Source: Brumimicrobium sp. (GTDB taxonomy: Bacteria; Bacteroidota; Bacteroidia; Flavobacteriales_D; Crocinitomicaceae). Taken from it: a stretch of 64,000 nt of DNA. A program made the translations under genes and the position numbers. How positions within the stretch are numbered: position 1 is the first letter of the stretch; each line of letters opens with the position of its first letter. The notes under the pieces are model-generated. The model ran no database searches. It saw only the letters and a program-made list of their open reading frames with translations, and was not told the origin of the DNA. Where the stretch lies: NCBI GenBank assembly GCA_023957385.1, contig JAMLGZ010000001.1, positions 730,923-794,922 on the forward strand, read 5' to 3'. Shown in pieces: positions 57,051 through 64,000 of this stretch.

Positions 57051-58928
57051 TTAACTTGGATTTATGATAGCCGAATTATTTTCAGAGTCGCCTTCCTTTC
57101 TCAATTTTTTCAGATTATTTTTTAATTCAATAGTTTGCTCATTAAATTCGACCTTAGATAAGTGCAAATAATCTTCAAAGTTCTCGCTATTGCGGGCTAA
57201 TTTACGAAGTGAATCTCGATCTGTTTTTATGAATAACTCGCTTTGTTTAACGACTTCTTCGTGCTTGAATCCAAGACTTTCTAACATTAACCCTCCTAGG
57301 TGTATAGCTGAAAAGAAGGTCTCACGATAGACTTCATCGTATCCCTCTTGTAAATATTCGTATGCTATTTTTCTATTTTTTGCACGAACAATTACTTTTA
57401 CTTTGGGAAAATTTTTCTTCATAATTTCTAAGAAGCGCTGATTTTCTGAAGCAGGATCAAGTGCTGCAATAACATATTCAGCTTCTTCTATATGAATTGT
57501 TTTAAGTATATTTAGAGAAGTTGCATCTCCAAAAACGACCTTAAATCCTAATTTCTTTAAATCGTCAACATGGTCAGAATCATTGTCCATGACAAGCGGT
57601 TGGATATCGTTTGCTTGCAACATTCTGCCAATGGTCATTCCAAAATCTCCAAATCCTGCTATTACTATTTTCTTTTTTGCAGAAGCCTCAGCTACATTTT
57701 CATAATTATTCTTGGTAGTCACTTTTGCTTTAAAGCCAAGTGCTGGTGAAATCCAACGTTCATTTAATAGCAATAATATAGGCGTAATTACCATAGATAA
57801 TGCGGTAGTTGCAATCAGATAATCATACCATTCATTCGTTAATAAATGAGTAGTTTTCCCTAAAGCAAGAATTACAAAGGCAAACTCGCCAATTTGAGAA
57901 AGTAAAATCGCAAATAGAAAGGATTGATCCTTTGGAAATTTCTGCCATCTTCCAATGGCTAATAAAACGATTCCTTTGATAAGAATAGATCCAACTAATA
58001 TTCCAGAAATTAATAATGGTTTATGAGCAATTACCGTAAAGTTAATTGTTGAACCCACAGCAATGAAGAACATCCCAAGGAGGAGGGCTTTAAATGGCTC
58101 AATATCACTTTCTAATTGTTGTTTATATGGGTTGTTTGCTAAAACGACTCCAGCAATAAAAGCACCTAAAGCTGCACTTAATCCAACTTGTTCCATGAGT
58201 AGAGAAACTCCCACAACCAATGTAAGCGCTGATGCTGTGTAAATCTCTTTGATTTGTAGCTTTCCTACCATCTTGAATACAGGGTTCACAATGTAATTTC
58301 CCACCAAAAAAATGATCGAAATAGCCCCCAAGATAGCCAGGGTTCTCATGAAGACAGGAGCATTTTCTAACCAGTCGCTTGCGTTAGCTGGGTTAGAAGA
58401 TACTGTTCCTCCTACAGCTAACAATGGAATGATAGCTAAAATAGGAATAACGGATACGTCTTGAAATAACAAGACAGCAAAACTTGATTTTCCAGTTCGA
58501 GTTTTACTTAAACCACGTTCTGATATGGTTTGGAGAATAATGGCGGTAGATGACATCGTAATCACAAAGCCAATAGTTAATGTTGTTCCAAATGAAAAAT
58601 CAAATATAAAATATGCAATAACTGAGATGAGAACAGTGGTTCCTATTACTTGGAATAATCCTAAGCCTAGAATTTCTTTTCTGCTCTCCCAAAATTCTTT
58701 TGGGTCTAAACTTAACCCAACCAAGAAGAGCATCATTACTACACCAAACTCGGTGATGTGCATAATTCCTTCTCCATCGTTGCCAATAAATTTTAAAACA
58801 AAAGGACCAATTAGAATTCCAGCAAGTAAATAACCTAAAATGGAACCCATTCCTAATTTCTTCGAAATGAGCACACAAACAACTGCTGCAAAGAGAAATA
58901 TAAAAGCTTGTGCTAAAACGCTATCCAT
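57051..58928 (-). CDS. CPA2-family cation/proton antiporter with TrkA-N domain
   Basis: The 625-residue membrane protein has about 12 transmembrane helices (residues 1-400), with GSILGYLLAGILIGP and LSAALGAFIAGVVLANNPYK typical of KefB/KefC-like exchangers. A cytosolic NAD-binding TrkA-N domain follows (about 415-530, KIVIAGFGDFGMTIGRML, VFGDATS). No TrkA-C domain is visible. It probably exports potassium or sodium in exchange for protons. The last residues are charged and low complexity. Confidence 0.88.
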   Translation of the reverse strand: MDSVLAQAFIFLFAAVVCVLISKKLGMGSILGYLLAGILIGPFVLKFIGNDGEGIMHITEFGVVMMLFLVGLSLDPKEFWESRKEILGLGLFQVIGTTVLISVIAYFIFDFSFGTTLTIGFVITMSSTAIILQTISERGLSKTRTGKSSFAVLLFQDVSVIPILAIIPLLAVGGTVSSNPANASDWLENAPVFMRTLAILGAISIIFLVGNYIVNPVFKMVGKLQIKEIYTASALTLVVGVSLLMEQVGLSAALGAFIAGVVLANNPYKQQLESDIEPFKALLLGMFFIAVGSTINFTVIAHKPLLISGILVGSILIKGIVLLAIGRWQKFPKDQSFLFAILLSQIGEFAFVILALGKTTHLLTNEWYDYLIATTALSMVITPILLLLNERWISPALGFKAKVTTKNNYENVAEASAKKKIVIAGFGDFGMTIGRMLQANDIQPLVMDNDSDHVDDLKKLGFKVVFGDATSLNILKTIHIEEAEYVIAALDPASENQRFLEIMKKNFPKVKVIVRAKNRKIAYEYLQEGYDEVYRETFFSAIHLGGLMLESLGFKHEEVVKQSELFIKTDRDSLRKLARNSENFEDYLHLSKVEFNEQTIELKNNLKKLRKEGDSENNSAIINPS

Positions 58929-59064
58929 TTAGTTTAAAATTATTTTCAGTAGTTTAAAATTTTAAAGGTTAATTCTAATACAAATTTAATAGGATAATTG
59001 TTCACAAAGAATAAATTTCTTTAAAAAAAAAAGTATCTTTCGAGAAGAATTTAAAAATGAAGTT

Positions 59065-59916
59065 TTGTTAGCAGGAATTATTTGGACAGTTGATTCACAA
59101 TTGATAGATGGGCTAAATACCCCTAATCTATATGGGTTACTTTTCGTTTCAGGTTTAATTATTGGTTATTTCGTGATTAAACGCATGTTTAAACAAGAAG
59201 GTATACCCGAAGATTTTTTAGATAAATTACTTGTGTATGTTGTGATAGCGACGATTGTAGGGGCTCGTTTAGGGCATGTGTTTTTTTATGATTGGCATTA
59301 TTACAAAGACCACCTATCTGAGATTCCTATGGTTTGGGAAGGAGGTTTAGCTAGTCATGGTGGTGCTATTGCTATCTTGATTGCATTATACCTATACAGT
59401 AAGTTCGTTTCTAAGCGTAGCATGTGGTGGATATTAGATCGAATTGTAGCTCCTATTGCGATAGCAGGTTGTTTTATTCGATTAGGAAATTTAGTGAATC
59501 ATGAGATTACTGGAATTCCAACTGATTTACCTTGGGGCTTTAAATTCATGCATGAAAGTCAGGAGGATATGATTTTAATCAATGGAAGATATGAGCATGT
59601 TTATCGCCATCCAGCTCAGTTGTATGAATCAATGGCTTATTTATTAAGTTTTGGTATTTTAATGTATATGTATTGGAAAACTAATTTGAAAGAAAAGAGT
59701 GGTTTCATTTTTGGGTGGTTCTTAATTTTCATTTTTGGTTGGAGATTTATTATTGAATTTGTAAAAATTGGTCAAGCGGAAAGAGATGCAGGAATGTTAA
59801 TCAATACGGGTCAAATATTAAGCATTCCGTTTGTAGTAGCAGGAATTGTTATTGTTATTTTGGCAAGTAAGAAGCTACTTAATCCGAAAAATGAGATTGT
59901 TCAGAATAAAAATTGA
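59065..59916 (+). CDS. lgt: Prolipoprotein diacylglyceryl transferase
   Basis: Lgt adds diacylglycerol to the lipobox cysteine of prolipoproteins, such as the two lipoproteins of this window. The 283-residue protein has about seven transmembrane helices, the catalytic-loop GCFIRLGNLVNHEITGIPTD near residue 135, SHGG near 97 and HPAQLYE near 195. No in-frame ATG occurs before residue 41, so I start at TTG 59065. An ATG at 59057 is in another frame and would match if one T were inserted in the TTTT run. A TATCTTTC box lies at 59034-59041. Confidence 0.87.
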   Translation: MLAGIIWTVDSQLIDGLNTPNLYGLLFVSGLIIGYFVIKRMFKQEGIPEDFLDKLLVYVVIATIVGARLGHVFFYDWHYYKDHLSEIPMVWEGGLASHGGAIAILIALYLYSKFVSKRSMWWILDRIVAPIAIAGCFIRLGNLVNHEITGIPTDLPWGFKFMHESQEDMILINGRYEHVYRHPAQLYESMAYLLSFGILMYMYWKTNLKEKSGFIFGWFLIFIFGWRFIIEFVKIGQAERDAGMLINTGQILSIPFVVAGIVIVILASKKLLNPKNEIVQNKN

Positions 59917-59956
59917 GAATTGATAGTTAGTTCAAAGGATGAGTGAAATTTGGTAA

Positions 59957-60434
59957 TAGATTCCGTTCGCTTGGTGTATTCTTCAAACGATAATCATGGG
60001 AGAAGAATAGATTCCGTTCGCTTCGCGTATGCTACAAACGATAATCATAGTTGAAGAATATATTCCGTTCGCTTTGCGTATGCTTCAAACGATAATCATG
60101 GGAGAAGAATAGATTCCGTTCGCTTTGCGTATGCTTCAAACGATAATCATGGGAGAAGAATAGATTCCGTTCGCTTTGCTCCGGAATGACAACCGTCAAG
60201 GTAGTCAGAGGGAGAGGGGGCGGCTTCGCCGCCCCCTCTCCCTTATTATTTAAGGATTAAGTGTCATTCCGGAGCAAAGCGAACGAAATCTAAATCCCTT
60301 TTCCGTAACGGTGTTTGAGAGCCGGTATCGAACGGAATCTATCCTCCTTTCAGTAACGGTGATAGTTAGTTCAAAGCAAACGGAATCTAAACCCTTTCCG
60401 TAATGGTGATTAAGATCCCAAAGAGAATAGAATC
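59957..60434. repeat. Palindrome-plus-array repeat, locus 2
   Basis: Left: units at 51-bp period starting at 59957, 60008, 60059, 60110 and 60161, each with TTCCGTTCGCT. Centre: arms at 60162-60191 and 60262-60291 (one mismatch) around a core with a perfect 16-bp GC hairpin (60209-60243, TTC loop). Right: units of 47-49 bp at 60279, 60328, 60376 and a diverged one at 60423, with GCGAACGGAATCT-like ends. Relative to locus 1 the core is reversed while the arrays keep their direction. Confidence 0.85.
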
Positions 60435-60554
60435 ACAGCTCTTTATAAATCAGATAAGGATGAATAAAATGCGAACTAATATTATTTCCTTCTCCCTTTG
60501 ATTACCATTTAAAAGTATCAATCATTAATCTCCCTATGTATTATCTGAGAGCCC

Positions 60555-61478
60555 CTAATACGTCAACGCTCTATTCAAACCAGCTTGGAACAAAACACGT
60601 GGAGGTCTTGCTTCTTTCTTATTGTGAATAGGTAACCCTTCTTTGTTTAACATGGGATAATTAGGATCTGGTTTTCTTAGTTTTTGAGGTACAAATCTCT
60701 TATCATGAATCATCTTATTCTGAAGAATATCTCGAAAACGTTCACTGTCAAAACCTACTTCTGCGGAAATGGAATTACCCCAAAAAATAAGATAATCAAC
60801 AGAAGCACTTATAATTCCATGACTGTATCGTCCGTATAACTTGTCTCTCAAATCTTTATATCCGTATGCATAAAGACTATCAGGTGTATTGAGTAGTTTG
60901 GTATTTCTAGTATCTCCTGTCCAAAGTTTGGTATGAATGGAAAGATTATAAAATTGATTGTGATAATTTATCCCAAGGTAACTCGTTCGAAAACGATCAC
61001 TTCCTTTTCCAATAAACAAATCATTCTCCATGAGTAAACTGAATTGTTCTATGTGTAGACCAAATCCAGCAGAACTTTGAGAACTCCCTGCATTGTCTAA
61101 ATACCATAGATAATTATAGGCAATCCCATATTGATAAGAAGTTTGATGATTTAATCCGTCCAATATAAACTGTGGGATAGCTGTACGTTTTCCTCCCATT
61201 AAGGCTACTCCAATATTGAATCGTGTTTCGATAAAATCAGATCTTCCTCCTATATTTAACATATTAAAACGAAGATTTAAACCTGTGTTTGCCTGTACAA
61301 ATTGATAGTTGTAATAGCCTTGAATTTTAATCCCAAAATTCTGAATGTGCGTTCCTAATTCGGAGCTAATACCAATCTGAACTCCCCAATCTTTTTCTCG
61401 ATAGAATTGAGCGTTTAGATTACTGTAAGATAGCAGTAATTGTATAATAAAGGTAATAAGGAGAATCGTGTTTTTCAT
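60555..61478 (-). CDS. Exported beta-barrel-like protein, type-23-toxin-domain resemblance
   Basis: The 307-residue product begins with a signal peptide (ILLITFIIQLLLSYSNLNAQ), followed by long alternating strands rich in aromatic residues (GIKIQGYYNYQFVQANTGLN; YLGINYHNQFYNLSIHTKLW), typical of outer-membrane barrels. The GSDRFRTSYLGINY and TGDTRN pattern resembles the domain annotated as polymorphic toxin type 23, but location and signal suggest a surface barrel, not a toxin. It follows the lipoprotein gene directly, with no gap. Confidence 0.65.
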   Translation of the reverse strand: MKNTILLITFIIQLLLSYSNLNAQFYREKDWGVQIGISSELGTHIQNFGIKIQGYYNYQFVQANTGLNLRFNMLNIGGRSDFIETRFNIGVALMGGKRTAIPQFILDGLNHQTSYQYGIAYNYLWYLDNAGSSQSSAGFGLHIEQFSLLMENDLFIGKGSDRFRTSYLGINYHNQFYNLSIHTKLWTGDTRNTKLLNTPDSLYAYGYKDLRDKLYGRYSHGIISASVDYLIFWGNSISAEVGFDSERFRDILQNKMIHDKRFVPQKLRKPDPNYPMLNKEGLPIHNKKEARPPRVLFQAGLNRALTY

Positions 61479-62867
61479 TTATTCTGAGACTTCGTAGGCC
61501 CCTATATCTGGCACAGGACCTCTTACATCACAATCAATATCAAAAGTCGTGCTATACACAGCGTCACCAGCATCAATACAAGGGGAGGTGCTCTTAATCT
61601 TATACTTCATATCCTCAATGCTTTTGAATTTTGGATTCTTATTCCACATATTATTGATGAATTTAGAATTATTGATAGCATCTTTTTGTTTGATACAATT
61701 TGTATTAAACTCATAATCGATTGTTACACCGTTTGTGTTTAGCGTATCAAAGGCAATCTGATATTCTCCTCCTCCATAAATAATCGAATTATAAAAGGCA
61801 TTTTCGTTGATGCTACCAACATAGGTAATTCCATTGCTACGTGTGAAATAATTTTTAATCGCAACAGCAGGTTTGCTTCCATCTGAGCCCCAGCTTAAAA
61901 ATTGAGAGTGACGGAAATTACAATCTCCACCTTCCAAAACAAAATAAGCATACACATCGTTGTCGTGGATATTTAAGTTCTCTCCATAAATTCTTCCTCC
62001 AGAATAATTAAAGATACCATAACTAGCATGATTGTAAATCTCTGTATTGGTAACTTTTAAGGTGTAATCAGAGTTGGAAGGGTCATCTCCATAAACATGA
62101 ATTCCGGCAGTTCCATTCTTAATAATGCAATGATTAATTGTGGAAGTCCGCGCATGATCCATGTAAATTCCATAATACTGTCCCTTAACATCTTCATAAA
62201 AAGATTCTAAGCGGTCTCCTTGGAGGATTACGGGATCCGTACAGGAACCATCTATGATTAAGGTTCCTTTATAGTTAAATAAAAGTGCATTTTTATGTAG
62301 ATATATTTTAGTCCCTGCCTGAATTGTAAGTGTTTTTGCAGAATCTACAGCAGCATAGTCGTAGATAACATGGGGTTTATCATTTGGCCAGATTCCTTCA
62401 TTGGTATCTTTATAATGGAAATACGCATTTTGTCCCCAAGCGGCTAGTTGAACATGTTGTGTTTTTCCATTGGTTTGGAATTCTACTTGATCCTCTACAA
62501 TAAATGGGGTAGTCTCTGAGTTTTCACCGAGTGTAACTTCCACAAACATAAATAAGCTATCTTTTGAGGGAATGGTTACATCAGTAAAAACAAGTCCCGA
62601 AATACCGTCTAAGTTTACACGAAAAGGAGATGCTTTCCCTCCTTTAAGGATGACTTTATCAATTTTAATTGCTTGGTTAGATTTGTTATAAATTTTAAAT
62701 CTCTTTGTTGTGGAGCCAATTGTAGTGAAGATAGTATCAAAAACTAAAGTATCTGTTGAAAAAGATAAGGAGTCTTTAGAAAACAAATCTTTCTTTTTAC
62801 ATCCAGTAAGCAACTGAATACCAAAGGCTAATCCAAGGACAAATGCTATGAGTAATACTTTTTTCAA
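61479..62867 (-). CDS. Beta-helix lipoprotein with choice-of-anchor-type ending
   Basis: The 462-residue product starts with a lipoprotein signal (VLLIAFVLGLAFGIQLLTGC), so it is anchored in a membrane. A DUF1573-like immunoglobulin-type N-terminal part (TIGSTTKRFKIYNKSNQAIK) is followed by a right-handed beta-helix with repeated strands (residues about 180-400) and a CIDAGDAVYSTTFDIDCDVR ending typical of such proteins. The start is TTG 62867; no ATG is available. It is co-transcribed with the barrel gene. Function unknown. Confidence 0.75.
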   Translation of the reverse strand: MKKVLLIAFVLGLAFGIQLLTGCKKKDLFSKDSLSFSTDTLVFDTIFTTIGSTTKRFKIYNKSNQAIKIDKVILKGGKASPFRVNLDGISGLVFTDVTIPSKDSLFMFVEVTLGENSETTPFIVEDQVEFQTNGKTQHVQLAAWGQNAYFHYKDTNEGIWPNDKPHVIYDYAAVDSAKTLTIQAGTKIYLHKNALLFNYKGTLIIDGSCTDPVILQGDRLESFYEDVKGQYYGIYMDHARTSTINHCIIKNGTAGIHVYGDDPSNSDYTLKVTNTEIYNHASYGIFNYSGGRIYGENLNIHDNDVYAYFVLEGGDCNFRHSQFLSWGSDGSKPAVAIKNYFTRSNGITYVGSINENAFYNSIIYGGGEYQIAFDTLNTNGVTIDYEFNTNCIKQKDAINNSKFINNMWNKNPKFKSIEDMKYKIKSTSPCIDAGDAVYSTTFDIDCDVRGPVPDIGAYEVSE

Positions 62868-62980
62868 GTTATTCCGTTTTTCAGGTGCTAAATTAACGAA
62901 TTTATATTAGTTTTATTTCGTTGAAGAAAGAAGTTAAAATCAAAAGAGAATTTTTCAAATCATAAAGCGTTATTGAATAT

Positions 62981-63562
62981 ATGAAATTAGACTTTTCTTT
63001 TATAAATAAGCGAGCACCTCAAAAAGGAAGAGTGATAGTAGCGGATCCCTTCTCTAAGGGAGATTATTTTGAGCGCTCAGTAGTATATTTATGTGAACAT
63101 AATGAAGAGGGAACCTTTGGTTTTGTGTTGGATAAATACTTGGATTTTAATTTGTCGGATATTGCTAAGAATTTCCCTGAGATTGACACAAGAATTAGTG
63201 TAGGAGGACCTGTTCAGACTGAAAGTATTTTCTTTCTTCATACATTGGGAGAACGCATTGAGGGGAGCATGGAAGTAGGAAATGGAATCTATATGGGAGG
63301 AGATTATGATTCAGTTATTCAAGGATTGCGCGATGAGTCTATTCAATCTTCAGAGGTAAGATTCTTTTTAGGTTATTCAGGGTGGGATCCAAACCAGTTG
63401 GAAGATGAAATTAGTCGAAACAATTGGATAGTATCTACTGTAACCAATGTTTGGGAAATTATGGATACATCTTTAGAGGACTTATGGCAGCGTTTTATGA
63501 AGAGAGAAGGGAAAAAATATGAAATTCTTTCCAAGGCACCAATTGATTTTATAGATAATTAA
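62981..63562 (+). CDS. YqgE/AlgH family protein
   Basis: The 193-residue protein has the family start (RVIVADPFSKGDYFERSVVYL) and the SVGGPVQTESIFFLH and FFLGYSGWDPNQLEDEI segments. It is a conserved cytosolic protein of unknown function. It is divergent from the lipoprotein gene; weak TAATTTAG and TATTTCG boxes lie in the gap. The next small gene follows 7 bases later. Confidence 0.9.
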   Translation: MKLDFSFINKRAPQKGRVIVADPFSKGDYFERSVVYLCEHNEEGTFGFVLDKYLDFNLSDIAKNFPEIDTRISVGGPVQTESIFFLHTLGERIEGSMEVGNGIYMGGDYDSVIQGLRDESIQSSEVRFFLGYSGWDPNQLEDEISRNNWIVSTVTNVWEIMDTSLEDLWQRFMKREGKKYEILSKAPIDFIDN

Positions 63563-63569
63563 AAGTAGG

Positions 63570-63827
63570 ATGGGCTATACACAGAGTGAGTTTCGTAAGT
63601 TGACTGTGGATCAAAAGTACCAGATTTTAAAAGAGCAGGGGGATTACATTGGAGGGAGAGTTTTTGGTAGTCACTGGGTATATCTCTACGCTTTAGATGG
63701 GTTCTTTGTGGAAATGTGGGTTATTATAGCAATTGAAAAAATACAATGGATTGAAATTCAAGATAATCAAACTATTTTGAATGAATATACAAGAGAGATA
63801 GACATTAAAAAAGATTTGAATTTATAA
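63570..63827 (+). CDS. Small hypothetical protein
   Basis: The 85-residue product has no recognised motif. It is probably real: it sits 7 bases after yqgE and 11 before the transaldolase gene, in the same direction. Aromatic-rich segments (HWVYLYALDGFFVEMW) suggest a compact beta-fold. Confidence 0.6.
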   Translation: MGYTQSEFRKLTVDQKYQILKEQGDYIGGRVFGSHWVYLYALDGFFVEMWVIIAIEKIQWIEIQDNQTILNEYTREIDIKKDLNL

Positions 63828-63838
63828 ACTAATAAAAT

Positions 63839-64000
63839 ATGAAATTTTTTATAGACACAGCAAACTTAGCGGAAATCAAAGAGGCAAACGATTTAGGAAT
63901 TTTGGATGGTGTAACTACAAATCCTTCATTGATGGCTAAAGAAAATATTACAGGAAAAGAAAATATCTTAAAGCATTATAAAGATATATGTCAAATCGTT
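63839..64000 (+). CDS. tal: Transaldolase, small (FSA/MipB-type), 3' end missing
   Basis: The visible 54 residues begin [20 protein letters not shown] and continue [12 protein letters not shown], the aspartate and threonine/asparagine motifs of the small transaldolase/fructose-6-phosphate aldolase group. The enzyme transfers or releases dihydroxyacetone units in the pentose phosphate pathway. The gene runs out of the window, so the Schiff-base lysine cannot be seen. Confidence 0.88.
   Translation, partial: MKFFIDTANLAEIKEANDLGILDGVTTNPSLMAKENITGKENILKHYKDICQIV

Noticed and set aside
55950..60434. CRISPR array
   Set aside because: Units are near-identical throughout, with no unique spacers, and they occur head-to-head around a palindrome. 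No cas gene is present.
60555..61478. Polymorphic toxin with an immunity gene
   Set aside because: There is a signal peptide and barrel-like strands, but no toxin active site or adjacent small immunity gene. A surface protein is more likely.

Overview
The window looks like a chromosome segment of a low-GC member of the Bacteroidota, most likely the order Flavobacteriales. The reasons are the AT-rich DNA, promoters of the form TTTG-N19-TAnnTTTG, A-rich rather than Shine-Dalgarno leaders, a type IX secretion (T9SS) sorting tail, a PD40/TPR outer-membrane-type protein, and Bacteroidota-style gene neighbourhoods. I could not assign a genus.

Layout: 1-3704 holds the end of a TPR/PD40 exported protein and uvrD on the opposite strand. 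3914-21020 is one long collinear translation superoperon (rpsL-rpsG-fusA-S10-spc-alpha, ending rpoA-rplQ) with an upstream consensus promoter and a terminator. It has no tuf, adk or map. 21028-32477 is housekeeping: era, der, a GH3-like protein, a deoxynucleoside kinase, DoxX, a SpoU methyltransferase, a D-Ala-D-Ala ligase-like protein, Bax-inhibitor-1, superoxide dismutase and an aminotransferase. 32496-41846 is an envelope block: two Fe-S oxidoreductase proteins, mlaD, an amidase, lptD, a T9SS cargo protein and a metzincin-like lipoprotein.

41914-47895 is a compact integrative element of about 6 kb inserted in the 3' end of a tRNA-Arg(UCG) gene. It carries a tyrosine integrase, two small helix-turn-helix proteins, a DUF3987-type ATPase and a VirE-N/PriCT primase-like protein. 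It also has two repeat-rich candidate origin or regulatory regions, a candidate small RNA, and a replacement terminator for the host tRNA. No relaxase, capsid or partition gene is visible. A tRNA-Ala/tRNA-Arg operon with two truncated tRNA copies follows.

48294-64000 is again chromosomal: aspartate kinase, a 2-hydroxyacid dehydrogenase, a SpoIIE phosphatase, a DMT transporter, SDR-PTP-RsmI-like operon, a cation/proton antiporter, lgt, surface proteins, YqgE and the start of a transaldolase. Two long palindrome-plus-array repeats (55950-56530 and 59957-60434) share one architecture, but their asymmetric central cores lie in opposite orientations. That suggests an invertible core and, with the tRNA-borne element, is the most interesting observation here.

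Several conventional start calls were moved using TAnnTTTG promoter positions. Four envelope genes (mlaD, lptD, lgt and a lipoprotein) appear to start at TTG.
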